DNA from: Rhizobium rhizogenes
GTDB lineage: Bacteria > Pseudomonadota > Alphaproteobacteria > Rhizobiales > Rhizobiaceae
Assembly (NCBI RefSeq): GCF_002005205.3
Contig: NZ_CP019702.2
Span: 1,430,001-1,494,000 of the forward strand
DNA: 64,000 nt
Direction of reading: 5' to 3'
Of this stretch, positions 1 through 8,768 are shown in pieces (the first letter of the stretch is position 1; each line of letters starts with the position of its first letter). The notes under the pieces were generated by a model that did no database searches, was not told where the DNA came from, and was given only the letters and a program-made list of their open reading frames with translations. Position numbers and translations under genes: made by a program.

Positions 1-135
1 GTAAAGGCGCCGCGTGTTGTCGCCAACCGTATGCTCAGCCACGACATGTCGGCTTCGGCGACCTCCGCAAGCTTCAAGCCCGGTGCGGCGGCAATCGAGT
101 CCAGCCGCTTCAGCACGCCTGTGAAGATGCACTGA
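1..135 (+). CDS. 3' end of an unidentified gene (partial, uncertain)
   Basis: A frame open from the window edge gives 44 residues ending at a TGA at 133-135, ahead of a hairpin terminator that it would share convergently with pykA. I recognise no family in it. The minus strand over the same bases is also open and has equally codon-like composition, so a gene running left out of the window on the minus strand is a real alternative. Strand and product are therefore unresolved. Confidence 0.3.
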   Translation, partial: VKAPRVVANRMLSHDMSASATSASFKPGAAAIESSRFSTPVKMH

Positions 136-168
136 TCCCTGCCTTTGCGATGAGGCCGAATGGTCAAT

Positions 169-198
169 AAAAAACCCGCCGTTGCCGGCGGGTTTTTT
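169..198. terminator. Bidirectional intrinsic terminator
   Basis: A perfect stem (169-181 with 186-198) has a CCCGCCG/CGGCGGG core, a TTGC loop, and A6/T6 flanks that give a U-run on either strand. It sits just past the end of pykA (minus) and of the possible plus-strand gene at the left edge. Confidence 0.85.
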
Positions 199-219
199 AT
201 GCGTGGAGGTGGGCGCTTA

Positions 220-1659
220 TCAGACGCCGCTCTGGCCGTCCGAGCCGATATAGGCGATACGCACCATATTGGTCGCGCCGGGCGTGCCGAGCGGTACACC
301 GGCCGAGATGATGATGCGGTCGCCCGGCTTGCCGAAGCCTTCGGAAACGACGATGCGACAAGCGCGGTTCACCATGTCGTCGAGGTCGCTGGCATCGCCA
401 GTGACAACGCAGTGCAGGCCCCAGACAACCGACAGGCGGCGCGCGGTCTGGATGATCGGCGACAGCGCGATGATCGGAACCTGCGGCCGTTCGCGCGCGG
501 CGCGCAGACCGGTCGTGCCCGAGGACGTATAGGTGACGATTGCCGCAAGCTTCAGCGTTTCGGCGATCTGGCGGGCGGCAAGCGAAATGGCGTCGGCGCC
601 TGTCGGTTCAGGCTGGGCGCGCTGCGCATAGATGATATTGGAATAATAGGGGTCCTGCTCCACCGTGCTGGCAATGGAGGCCATGGTGGAAACCGCTTCC
701 ACCGGGTAGTCGCCGGAGGCGGATTCAGCAGAGAGCATGATGGCGTCAGCGCCTTCGAAGACGGCGGTGGCGACGTCGGAGACCTCGGCGCGGGTCGGCA
801 CGGGAGCGGTGATCATCGATTCCAGCATCTGCGTGGCGACCACGACCGGCTTGCCAGCGCGGCGGCAGGCGCGGGTCAGCTGTTTCTGGATGCCCGGAAC
901 GGCTTCCAGCGGCATTTCGACGCCGAGATCGCCGCGGGCGACCATCAGCGCGTCGGAAAGCTCGATGATTTCCTCGATGCGCTCGACAGCCTGCGGCTTT
1001 TCGATCTTCGACATCAGGCCGACGCGGCCGCGCGCGATCTTGCGAACTTCGGCAAGGTCCTCAGGACGCTGGACGAAGGAAAGCGCGACCCAGTCCACCT
1101 CGTTGGTGGCGAGAACAGCGTCGAGGTCGACGCGGTCCTTGTCGGTCAAAACGCCGACGCCAAGCAGCGTGTCGGGCAGGCTGATGCCCTTGCGGTCGGA
1201 AATGCGGGTGCCGGAAATGACGGTGGTGACGATGCTCTTGCCGTCGCTCTTTTCGGCGCGCAGGTGCAGCTTGCCATCGTCGATCAGCAGGCGGTGGCCG
1301 GGTTTTACCGCCTCGAGGATTTCAGGGTGCGGCAGGAAAACGCGGGTGTTGTCGCCGGGCGTGTCGTTGTTATCAAGCGTGAAGGTCTGGCCCGGAACGA
1401 GCTCGACCTTGCCTTCGGCGAATTTTCCGACGCGCAGCTTGGGACCCTGCAGGTCGGCCAGAATGCCGATGGGGCGGCCGTTGCGGCTCTCGACCGAGCG
1501 GATGCGCTGAATGAGCGTCCGCATCACGTCGTGGCTCGCATGGCTCATATTGATCCGGAAAAGATCCGCGCCGGCGAGATGCAGCTTCTCGATCATCGCC
1601 TCTTCGGAAGAGGCCGGGCCGAGAGTTGCAAGAATTTTGACTTTGCGGTTACGCTTCAT
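220..1659 (-). CDS. pykA: Pyruvate kinase
   Basis: Converts phosphoenolpyruvate and ADP to pyruvate and ATP, the last step of glycolysis, in the cytosol. The 479-residue product has the usual family length. It begins with the N-terminal segment KILATLGPASS, has SKIEKPQAVE and the signature region MVARGDLGVEMP in the middle of the barrel, and ends in the alpha/beta regulatory domain. The ATG at 1659 shares its A with the TGA of the upstream DUF1036 gene, so the two are probably translationally coupled. The terminator at 169-198 follows. Assignment is secure; allosteric behaviour cannot be read from the sequence. Confidence 0.97.
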   Translation of the reverse strand: MKRNRKVKILATLGPASSEEAMIEKLHLAGADLFRINMSHASHDVMRTLIQRIRSVESRNGRPIGILADLQGPKLRVGKFAEGKVELVPGQTFTLDNNDTPGDNTRVFLPHPEILEAVKPGHRLLIDDGKLHLRAEKSDGKSIVTTVISGTRISDRKGISLPDTLLGVGVLTDKDRVDLDAVLATNEVDWVALSFVQRPEDLAEVRKIARGRVGLMSKIEKPQAVERIEEIIELSDALMVARGDLGVEMPLEAVPGIQKQLTRACRRAGKPVVVATQMLESMITAPVPTRAEVSDVATAVFEGADAIMLSAESASGDYPVEAVSTMASIASTVEQDPYYSNIIYAQRAQPEPTGADAISLAARQIAETLKLAAIVTYTSSGTTGLRAARERPQVPIIALSPIIQTARRLSVVWGLHCVVTGDASDLDDMVNRACRIVVSEGFGKPGDRIIISAGVPLGTPGATNMVRIAYIGSDGQSGV

Positions 1660-2141
1660 CAGTTTTGATTTCCCTGTGTGCCTGGCGTATCGGAAAGCTG
1701 GACCATCCAGCTGCCCTGTCTGCCCGTGTCATATTCCTTGAAACCCATTCTCTGGAAGCTGCGGGCATAACAATCATCCACGCCGGCGATCTTGAACTCG
1801 TTTTCCGCCACACACATGTTGACGTCACCGGTCCAGCGGCCGCCATGGGCGGCGTCCTCGGCATAAAGATAATAATAACGCGACTGCAGCTCACCCTCGA
1901 TCAGCGTAGCGCATGTCGAGGAGGGGACCTGCCACCAGCCTTCGCTGACCCAGCCCTCCTGTGCCCGGTAGCCGATTGCGACCCCCACGAGATTCTGCGT
2001 GCTGTTGCAGACGCGAAAATCCGCACGCGCGGGCTCCGCGATCATGAACGGGGCCAAAAACAATGCCGCTGCGGAAAAAAGACGGGCAAGATGCCGAAAA
2101 TGGCGAGGAAGAGCGAGAGATGACTGAGTCACGGCTTCCAT
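1659..2141 (-). CDS. DUF1036 secreted protein
   Basis: A 160-residue protein with a clear N-terminal signal peptide (hydrophobic stretch then a PARA-type cleavage region before DFRVCNST), followed by a DUF1036 domain with several cysteines and aromatic residues. I chose the methionine at 2141 because the longer open frame (to 2198) adds an uncharged, non-signal-like tail in front. The domain is common in alphaproteobacteria and its function is unknown; a cell-envelope location is an inference. It overlaps pykA by one base, so the two probably share a transcript, an odd pairing of envelope protein and glycolytic enzyme. Confidence 0.85.
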   Translation of the reverse strand: MEAVTQSSLALPRHFRHLARLFSAAALFLAPFMIAEPARADFRVCNSTQNLVGVAIGYRAQEGWVSEGWWQVPSSTCATLIEGELQSRYYYLYAEDAAHGGRWTGDVNMCVAENEFKIAGVDDCYARSFQRMGFKEYDTGRQGSWMVQLSDTPGTQGNQN

Positions 2142-2336
2142 CCGGATTCCATGGTTATAATGAACACACTTCTTGGCGTGGCCGCCCAAGAAAGTCAACG
2201 CGATTTTAATCGATTATATTGTTCGTGGGATCATGAGTACGGTAAGGTAGATGGCTGTTCTTTCGCCGAAACTTGCGCCCGGCCTCAAGCCATGCCATCA
2301 AGCTTTTCTCCTCAATCCTGCCCCAGAAAATCATCG

Positions 2337-3125
2337 ATGAACGACTTCATACCCTATGAAATCATAGAAGGCGAATATGACAAAGGCATGGTTCTTCTGG
2401 CCGACCATGCGATGAACCTTCTGCCGGCACACTACGGCAAACTTGGCCTTCCGCAAACCGCTTTTCATCGCCATATCGCATTTGATATCGGCATAGAAGG
2501 GTTGACGCGGTCGCTTGCCGCCCGTCTCGGCGTGCCGGCGGTGCTTGGACGGTTTTCGCGGCTGTTGATCGATCCGAATCGCGGCGAGGACGATCCGACC
2601 CTCATCATGAAGATTTCGGACGGGGCGATCATCCCCGGCAATCACCCGATTTCGGACGAGGAATGGCAAAGGCGCATCGAGATTTTTCACCGGCCCTACC
2701 ACGATGCCGTGGACCGCGTGCTGACCGGTGTTGCTGCAGCTTCGGAAGAAGCGCCGCTGGTTCTGTCGCTGCATTCCTACACGCCGTTCTGGAAGGAAAC
2801 GCCGCGGCCCTGGCATGCGGCGGTTCTCTGGGACACGGATAATCGTGCTGTCGACCCGCTTCTGGCGCATCTGCGCGCCACGGGCGACATTCTCGTTGGC
2901 GACAACGAACCCTATGACGGGGCGCTCAAGGGCGACACCATGTACCGTCACTGCATGATGAAGGGCATACCGCATGCGCTTCTTGAGGTTCGGCAGGATC
3001 TGATCGCGAATGAAGAAGGGATTGCTGAATGGTCGGACCGGCTCGCTCCCATTTTCGCCGCAATGAACGACGATCCCGTCTTGCATGAATATCAGCTGTT
3101 CGCCTCCCGCACCGGCCCCTATTGA
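2337..3125 (+). CDS. N-formylglutamate amidohydrolase family protein
   Basis: The 262-residue product matches the N-formylglutamate amidohydrolase/HutG-like family: an early LADHAMNLLP segment where the family has its metal-binding loop, the block DPNRGEDDPTLI, and SLHSYTPFW near residue 150. Family members cleave N-formyl or related amino-acid amides, usually at the end of histidine catabolism. No hut genes are nearby, so the true substrate is open. The start at 2337 (MNDFIPYE) is preferred over an upstream extension to 2151 that lacks family-like sequence. Divergent from the DUF1036-pykA pair; DUF1244 follows 15 bases on. Confidence 0.8.
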   Translation: MNDFIPYEIIEGEYDKGMVLLADHAMNLLPAHYGKLGLPQTAFHRHIAFDIGIEGLTRSLAARLGVPAVLGRFSRLLIDPNRGEDDPTLIMKISDGAIIPGNHPISDEEWQRRIEIFHRPYHDAVDRVLTGVAAASEEAPLVLSLHSYTPFWKETPRPWHAAVLWDTDNRAVDPLLAHLRATGDILVGDNEPYDGALKGDTMYRHCMMKGIPHALLEVRQDLIANEEGIAEWSDRLAPIFAAMNDDPVLHEYQLFASRTGPY

Positions 3126-3140
3126 GCCTGGAGTTTTGCC

Positions 3141-3446
3141 ATGACGAATGAGAACGATAATCGGCAGGTCGAATTCGAGGCGGCGGCATTTCGCCGTCTC
3201 GTGAAGCACCTTCGTGAACGCCACGACGTGCAGAACATCGACCTGATGAATCTCGCCGGCTTTTGCCGCAACTGCCTTTCCAACTGGTACCGGGAAGCGG
3301 CCGAGGAGGCTGGCGTTCCGCTCAGCAAGGATGAATCCCGGGAAATCGTCTATGGCATGCCCTATGACGACTGGAAGGAAAAGTATCAGGCGGAAGCGAG
3401 CGACGCCCAGAAAGCCGCCTTTGAGCAGAACCGGCCAAGTGAATAA
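3141..3446 (+). CDS. DUF1244 protein
   Basis: A 101-residue soluble protein with the DUF1244 hallmark [18 protein letters not shown] around residues 40-60 and the segment [14 protein letters not shown]. The family is small, widespread in proteobacteria and uncharacterised; the paired cysteines (C-R-N-C) may bind a metal, which is inference. It starts 15 bases after the amidohydrolase-like gene and is probably cotranscribed with it. Confidence 0.88.
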   Translation: MTNENDNRQVEFEAAAFRRLVKHLRERHDVQNIDLMNLAGFCRNCLSNWYREAAEEAGVPLSKDESREIVYGMPYDDWKEKYQAEASDAQKAAFEQNRPSE

Positions 3447-3595
3447 CCCCTGATCGACGGAAACGACTTGACGTGAGGCCCGGCAATGGGCAGTTCACAG
3501 GCCTGAATTTGTGCCGCTCGGCCGGCGGCGACCGGCGGGAGCTTCCAGCCGGATGGAATGAACAAGGCTCAGATGAGCCGCCAATGAAGGATGAT

Positions 3596-3853
3596 ATGAT
3601 GGACGAAACCAGCACCACAGAAACCGTTGCCGCCGCCGAACTGCGTCAGTTCATCGAGCGCGTCGAGCGTCTCGAGGAAGAAAAGGCCGCCATTCAGGGC
3701 GATATCAAGGATGTCATGGGTGAGGCGAAGGGCCGTGGTTACGATACCAAGGCGATCCGCACCATCATCCGTTTGCGCAAGAAGGATGCCAATGAGCGCA
3801 TCGAGGAAGAAACCATCCTTCAGACCTATATGGCCGCACTTGGCATGGAATGA
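3596..3853 (+). CDS. DUF2312 (UPF0335) protein
   Basis: About 85 residues, mostly helical and charged, with the family core [18 protein letters not shown] and [14 protein letters not shown] typical of the DUF2312 (UPF0335) proteins of alphaproteobacteria. Function is unknown. Three in-frame ATGs occur at 3584, 3596 and 3599; the AAGGA at 3587-3591 best serves 3596 or 3599, so I start there. A strong terminator follows. Confidence 0.88.
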   Translation: MMDETSTTETVAAAELRQFIERVERLEEEKAAIQGDIKDVMGEAKGRGYDTKAIRTIIRLRKKDANERIEEETILQTYMAALGME

Positions 3854-3876
3854 TCGGCTGACGATCCCCTAATGAC

Positions 3877-3902
3877 AAATCGCCGCTTTTGCGGCGATTT
3901 TT
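3877..3902. terminator. Bidirectional intrinsic terminator
   Basis: A 10-bp perfect stem (3877-3886 with 3891-3900) with a TTTT loop and T-run on the plus strand; its A-rich left arm also gives a short U-run on the minus strand. It lies between convergent DUF2312 and TPR genes. Confidence 0.85.
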
Positions 3903-3920
3903 GTTTGATCCCTGCAAAAA

Positions 3921-4541
3921 TCAGCTGCGCCTGCCTGCCAGCTTCTCGGAAAGGTCGATGGCCTGTTTGCGGGCGTCCTTGTCGGCCGGGTAGAGCGCCA
4001 GATAACGCTCCCATGCCTTCAGCGCCAGCTCGTCGCGACCGGAAGCCTCGAGGATATTGGCAAGGCTGGCGAGCGCCGGGAAATAGCGTGGCTCCTTCTC
4101 CAGCGTCAGATTGATGTCCGCCATTGCCTTGCGGGTGTCGCCATCGGAAAAATGCACCATGGCGCGGCGATAGGGTGCCTGCACATAGTCCGGATCGAGC
4201 AGAATGACCTGATCGAGAAAATCATAAGCCGCGGCATTGCGTTTCTCGTCTGCTGCTTCGCCGGCCCATTGCATCAGGAGATTGATCGTTGCGCTGCCGG
4301 AATCGTTCCATTCGGAGGCGATCTGGTTGGCGATGCTGCGCGCCTTGACCGCGTTCCGTTCTTTCTTCAGCGATGTGAAGAGGGTGTCGACGGTTTTTGC
4401 CGGGGAAGACGTCGATTCGGTCGCAGCAGGAGGCTGCCCGTCCGCAGCATGACCAATAGCGGTCATTCCCGGAAGCGGGAGGCCTGAAAACAGGAAAGCC
4501 TGAGCGACGATGATAGCCGTGCAAAAACGATTTGGGCGCAT
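3921..4541 (-). CDS. Exported TPR-repeat protein
   Basis: A 206-residue protein with an N-terminal hydrophobic signal-like segment (residues about 5-32, ending GHAADG), a low-complexity Ser/Thr/Pro linker, and tetratricopeptide-like helical repeats from about residue 100 on (AAAYDFLDQVILLDPDYVQ, DINLTLEKEPRYFPALASL). TPRs are protein-protein scaffolds; no partner is evident. Periplasmic location is inferred from the signal. The start codon directly abuts a GGGTTAA/TTAACCC palindrome at 4542-4558. It is not tightly linked to its neighbours. Confidence 0.8.
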   Translation of the reverse strand: MRPNRFCTAIIVAQAFLFSGLPLPGMTAIGHAADGQPPAATESTSSPAKTVDTLFTSLKKERNAVKARSIANQIASEWNDSGSATINLLMQWAGEAADEKRNAAAYDFLDQVILLDPDYVQAPYRRAMVHFSDGDTRKAMADINLTLEKEPRYFPALASLANILEASGRDELALKAWERYLALYPADKDARKQAIDLSEKLAGRRS

Positions 4542-4642
4542 GGGTTAAAGATTAACCCTCCTGCGCCCAATATCAAATGCAAAGTTTTGCTCTGTCAACA
4601 AAGTGATCCGCGACCTGGATCGCGAACCGCAGTCGCAGTCAA

Positions 4643-4768
4643 TCAGCCCTGACGAGCCTTGAAGCGCGGGTTCTGCTTGTTGATGATGTAGACGCGGCCC
4701 TTGCGGCGAACCAGGCGGTTATCGCGATGACGGGCCTTAAGCGCTTTAAGCGAATTCTTGATCTTCAT
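4643..4768 (-). CDS. rpmJ: 50S ribosomal protein L36 (bL36), zinc-free form
   Basis: A 41-residue, highly basic protein starting [18 protein letters not shown] with the L36 core [18 protein letters not shown]. It lacks the cysteines and histidine of the zinc ribbon found in the C+ form, so it is the C- form. It belongs to the large ribosomal subunit. The start at 4768 follows family length; a longer frame to 4831 is spurious. It stands alone on the minus strand, away from the spc operon. Confidence 0.95.
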   Translation of the reverse strand: MKIKNSLKALKARHRDNRLVRRKGRVYIINKQNPRFKARQG

Positions 4769-4819
4769 TTTACTGGTCCGCAGTTTTGCACGGTTTCTGC
4801 CGTGCTTATTCAAACAATC

Positions 4820-4848
4820 AAAAGCGCGCAACGGGGCGCGCTCTTTTC
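4820..4848 (-). terminator. Intrinsic terminator of purEK
   Basis: AGCGCGC (4823-4829) pairs with GCGCGCT (4836-4842); on the minus strand it is followed by TTTTGATT, about 65 bases beyond the purK stop. Confidence 0.6.
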
Positions 4849-4907
4849 GGTTGGCAGGCAGATACCCGTTTGAGCCCTGCCTGTCAACACTTGCCGGTGT
4901 CTTTGCC

Positions 4908-5992
4908 TTAAAAGACTGAGGCTTTTCCTGTGTGAAGAAGCTCTGTCACATGGCCCATCTTGCGGCCCGGCCGCGCTTCGGTCTTGCCGTAGAGATGCAC
5001 GAGACAGTCTTTTTTCGAAAGCCACGCCGGCACATCGTTGATGTCATCGCCGATGAGGTTGGTCATGACGCAATCGGAGTGGCGCTCCGTGCCGCCGGGA
5101 GCAAGGCCGGATACGGCGCGAATATGCTGCTCGAATTGCGAGATAACGCAGGCGGCCTCTGTCCAGTGGCCGGTATTGTGGACACGCGGCGCCATTTCAT
5201 TGGCCACCAGCGAGCCGTCAGGCAGGACGAAGAATTCGATGCCGATGACACCGACATAATCGAGCGCTGCCAGAAGCTTTTCCGCTGACTGAACGGCAAC
5301 CGCCTTTGCCGCGTCGGAAAGAGCGGCCGGAACGGTCGATGTGTGCAGAATGCCGTTCCGATGGACATTTTCGGCCGGATCGTAGCAGGTGACGGCGCCG
5401 TCCCGGAAGCGGGCGGCGATGATCGAAATTTCCCGCTCGAAGGCGACGAAGCTTTCGAGAATGAGCGGCACGCCACCCAGGGCGCCGAAGGCGCCGGCGA
5501 GGTCTTCGCCGCCCCGGAACAGGCGCTGGCCCTTGCCGTCATAGCCCATGCGGCGTGTTTTCAGCACACCCTTGCCGCCAAAGGCGGCCAGGGCCGATTC
5601 CAGCTCTTCCTGGCTGTCCACGGCGCGAAAATCGGCGGTGGGAATGCCACAGCCATTAAGGAAGCGCTTTTCGGTCAGCCGGTCCTGCGAGGCACTGAGC
5701 GCCTGTGGCGGCGGATAGACGGGAACGGAAGCGGCGAGCGCCTCGGCTGCTGCGACAGGTACGTTCTCGAACTCATAGGTGACGACGTCACAAAGGCGGG
5801 CAAGCTCCGCAAGGGCGCGTTCATCGTCATAACCCGCGACGATCTGGCTGTTGCAGACCTGCGCGGCAGGACAATCGGCCTGCGGTTCCAGCACGATGGT
5901 GCGGTGGTTGAGGCGGGCTGCGGCCATCGCCAGCATACGGCCAAGCTGCCCACCGCCGATGATGCCGATGGTCAGGTCATTCATCTTCGCCA

Positions 5993-5993
<1 letters not shown>
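4908..5993 (-). CDS. purK: N5-carboxyaminoimidazole ribonucleotide synthase
   Basis: Uses ATP and bicarbonate to carboxylate aminoimidazole ribonucleotide in de novo purine synthesis, the partner of PurE. The 361-residue ATP-grasp protein opens with [18 protein letters not shown] and carries [17 protein letters not shown], the acidic metal-binding region [11 protein letters not shown] and [13 protein letters not shown]. The ATG at 5993 overlaps the purE stop (ATGA), fixing the start over a longer frame to 6050. Last gene of a purE-purK operon, with a hairpin terminator downstream. Confidence 0.96.
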
Positions 5994-6493
<500 letters not shown>

Positions 6494-6507
6494 TTGGCTT
6501 CTCCGGC

Positions 6508-6711
6508 TCAGGCGATGATATCGGGAATGACCTGGTCTTCGAGCTGGGTCATCTTGTCTTTGACGGCCAGCTTCTTCTTTTTCATGCGCTGTATTCTCAA
6601 GGCATCGCAGCTGGTCTGGATCATCGCATTGATCGCAGCGTCGTAGTCCTCATGCTCCTGACGCAGCCGCGCCAGCGTGAGCCTGATGTCCGCCTGGTCC
6701 TGATCGGGCAT
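6508..6711 (-). CDS. DUF465 (YdcH-like) protein, copy 1
   Basis: A 67-residue helical protein whose residues 8-60 fit DUF465: an [18 protein letters not shown] helix, then [15 protein letters not shown] and a final acidic helix. The family is of unknown function and forms short coiled-coil hairpins. It lies directly upstream of purE on the minus strand and is divergent from a second DUF465 gene at 6947. Confidence 0.85.
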   Translation of the reverse strand: MPDQDQADIRLTLARLRQEHEDYDAAINAMIQTSCDALRIQRMKKKKLAVKDKMTQLEDQVIPDIIA

Positions 6712-6946
6712 CTTGTCATCCCCATTTTATGCCAGCCGGATGGCCTCCGGCGCGTATGTCATCTTTCACGAGCCTCTATCATCAAATCGCGGTAACGGGA
6801 AGTTATCCCTTGCGACCAAATTGCCCACTTATCGCCTTCATTTCGCCTTCGACAATATCACCAATCCATGTCACATTGTCGTCGCAAACCTGAAACTCCA
6901 GCGATGGAGAGCTGGAGGTAGGTTTAAAAAAGGAAGGACGTGCCGC

Positions 6947-7123
6947 ATGACCATTCAGGCTCATATTGCATCGCTCGAAAAGAAACACGGCGCTCTGGAG
7001 GAGGAGCTCGAAAGTATTCTTGCTTCCCCGTCTTCGGACGATACGGCGATTGCCGACCTTAAACGTCGTAAACTGCGCCTGAAGGATGAGTTGCAGAGGC
7101 TTAGGGCCTCCACGAGGCATTGA
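6947..7123 (+). CDS. DUF465 (YdcH-like) protein, copy 2
   Basis: A 58-residue protein, IASLEKKHGALEEELESIL followed by LKRRKLRLKDELQRLR, again the DUF465 hairpin of two helices. The start at 6947 is set by the strong AGGAAGGA ribosome site (from about 6930); an upstream extension to 6713 runs through the promoter region. It faces away from copy 1, so the two share the 235-bp divergent control region 6712-6946. Confidence 0.87.
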   Translation: MTIQAHIASLEKKHGALEEELESILASPSSDDTAIADLKRRKLRLKDELQRLRASTRH

Positions 7124-7179
7124 ACAATGCCAGGCCGCGGCCTTCGATGAGATGAAGGACTGATGGCTGGATTTCTTTC

Positions 7180-7217
7180 GGCCCTGGCAGCACCCGCAGT
7201 GCAGCCGGGGCTTTTTA
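7180..7217 (+). terminator. Probable terminator after DUF465 copy 2
   Basis: An imperfect GCCCTGGC...GCCGGGGC hairpin is followed by TTTTTAA, between the plus-strand DUF465 gene and the convergent permease gene. The stem is interrupted, so this is only moderately supported. Confidence 0.5.
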
Positions 7218-7231
7218 ATGGCCGCGAAAGG

Positions 7232-7996
7232 CTAGAATGGCAGCCCGTCCCACAGCAGTTTCAGCGCGGCGACAAACGCCATGGCATACATGAGCGGATA
7301 AAACACGGCCGGCTTCAGATATTTTACCACCCTTGCGCCCGCAAGCGTCGCCAGCATCGCCACGGGCAACAGGCTGGCCGACGTCTTGAGGTTGGTGGCG
7401 TCGAGCGCGCCCAGCGCAAAATAAGGGATGAGCTTGATTGCGTTCATGATGGCGAAGAAGCGCACGCTCATGCCGGTATAGGTTTTGGGATCGAGTTTCA
7501 GCGGCAGGACGTAGATCTGGAAGGGCGGGCCGCCCGCATGGGCCACGAAGCTCGCGTAACCCGACAGGCTGGACCAGAGCGTTGCGGCCACCGGTCGCTG
7601 CGGTCTGGCCGGGATTTCGTGCCCTTTCCGGCTTTTGAAGCTCTCGTGGAAATAGCGCAGCACGAACAGGATCGTTACCGAGGCGACGACCAGACGCATG
7701 GCGTCCGCGGAGATAAGGCTGGAGGTTGCCCAGCCCAGCGCAATGCCGGCAATTGCGCCCGGCAGCATGATGAGCAGCGTTTGCCGATGATTGTGGTGCC
7801 GCCACGCCCAGAGTGCCACAAGATCCATGACGATCAGGATCGGCAGGAAGATCGCGGCGGCCTGAACCGGCGAGACTGCGAGCGCCATCAGCGGCACGCC
7901 CATCAATGCCAGCGCACCGCCCAGCCCGCCCTTTGAGAGGCCGACGAGCACGACTGCGGGAATGGCGACGAGGAAAAAATGAAAATCGGTCAGCAT
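7232..7996 (-). CDS. TauE/SafE (TSUP) family membrane permease
   Basis: A 254-residue integral membrane protein with about eight hydrophobic segments. The N-terminal GLSKGGLGGALALMGVPLMAL and the mid-protein SGYASFVAHAGGPPFQIYVLP are the two half-repeat signatures of the TSUP (TauE/SafE) family, which move sulfite, sulfoacetate or other organic anions out of the cell. The substrate cannot be told here. The start at 7996 (MLTDFHFF) leads straight into the first membrane segment; the extension to 8044 does not. Divergent from the ThiE-like gene. Confidence 0.88.
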   Translation of the reverse strand: MLTDFHFFLVAIPAVVLVGLSKGGLGGALALMGVPLMALAVSPVQAAAIFLPILIVMDLVALWAWRHHNHRQTLLIMLPGAIAGIALGWATSSLISADAMRLVVASVTILFVLRYFHESFKSRKGHEIPARPQRPVAATLWSSLSGYASFVAHAGGPPFQIYVLPLKLDPKTYTGMSVRFFAIMNAIKLIPYFALGALDATNLKTSASLLPVAMLATLAGARVVKYLKPAVFYPLMYAMAFVAALKLLWDGLPF

Positions 7997-8088
7997 GGAT
8001 GGATGGTTGATCCTTTCGCCGGTCCGGTTTATCGGATTTATCATATCAAAACGAGTGCAGATCGCGCCGGAAGTGTCTTCTGCCTGAA

Positions 8089-8754
8089 ATGGACGAACCG
8101 ATGACCACAGTTGAAGACCGTTGCCGCCTTGTCCTGATCGTTCCGCAATCGGACGATGCGCAAAAGCAGGCGGCAGATTTGGAAGGCGCGCTGCGGGGCG
8201 GCGATGTGGCTTCGGTCATCATTCCGCAATATGGGCTGGATGACGCCGCTTTCCAGAAACGCGCCGAACTGATCGTGCCGATCGTGCAGAAAGCGGGTGC
8301 GGCCGCCCTTATCGCCGGCGACAGCCGCGTCGCTGGCCGCGTGAAGGCGGACGGCCTGCATGTGGCCGGCAATGCCGAGGCGCTTGCCGAGGCCGTTGAA
8401 AAATTCACGCCCAAAATGATCGTCGGCGGCGGCAATGCGGATGATCGGCACAAGGCTCTGGAGCAGGGTGAGAGCAATCCGGATTACGTCTTTTTCGGAA
8501 AGCTCGAAGGTGACATCAAGCCGGAGGCGCACCCCAAGAACCTGGCGCTCGGCGAATGGTGGGCGTCGATGATCGAAATTCCGGCCATCGTCATGGGCGG
8601 CACGGATGTTTCCTCGGTGGTTGCCGTTGCGGAAACCGGTGTGGAGTTCGTGGCGATGCGCAGCGGCGTTTTTGACAATGCCGGTGGCGCTGCTCAGGCC
8701 GTTTCTGAAATCAACGCCCTGCTTGACGAAAAAGCGCCACGGTTTGACGGTTGA
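8089..8754 (+). CDS. ThiE-like (thiamine phosphate synthase family) protein
   Basis: A 221-residue TIM-barrel protein related to thiamine phosphate synthase: VKADGLHV matches the family's GADGVHLG strand, PDYVFFGKLEGDIKPEAHPKN stands where ThiE has its phosphate/oxazole loop, and PAIVMGGTDVSS matches the IP-x-GG strand. Several catalytic positions of true ThiE (the Q-D after HLG and the FxTxTK loop) are changed, and there are no other thi genes nearby, so thiamine synthesis is uncertain. An alternative start is the ATG at 8101. A Sel1-repeat gene follows almost at once. Confidence 0.75.
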   Translation: MDEPMTTVEDRCRLVLIVPQSDDAQKQAADLEGALRGGDVASVIIPQYGLDDAAFQKRAELIVPIVQKAGAAALIAGDSRVAGRVKADGLHVAGNAEALAEAVEKFTPKMIVGGGNADDRHKALEQGESNPDYVFFGKLEGDIKPEAHPKNLALGEWWASMIEIPAIVMGGTDVSSVVAVAETGVEFVAMRSGVFDNAGGAAQAVSEINALLDEKAPRFDG

Positions 8755-8768
8755 TACAGGCGATGATC

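Noticed and set aside
160..1668. 502-residue frame on the plus strand over pykA
   Set aside because: Antisense shadow of a well-conserved pyruvate kinase; composition is Gly/Arg/Asp-rich without motifs.
4542..4558. GGGTTAA/TTAACCC palindrome as a CtrA box
   Set aside because: TTAA spacing is 3, not 7, so it does not fit the consensus.
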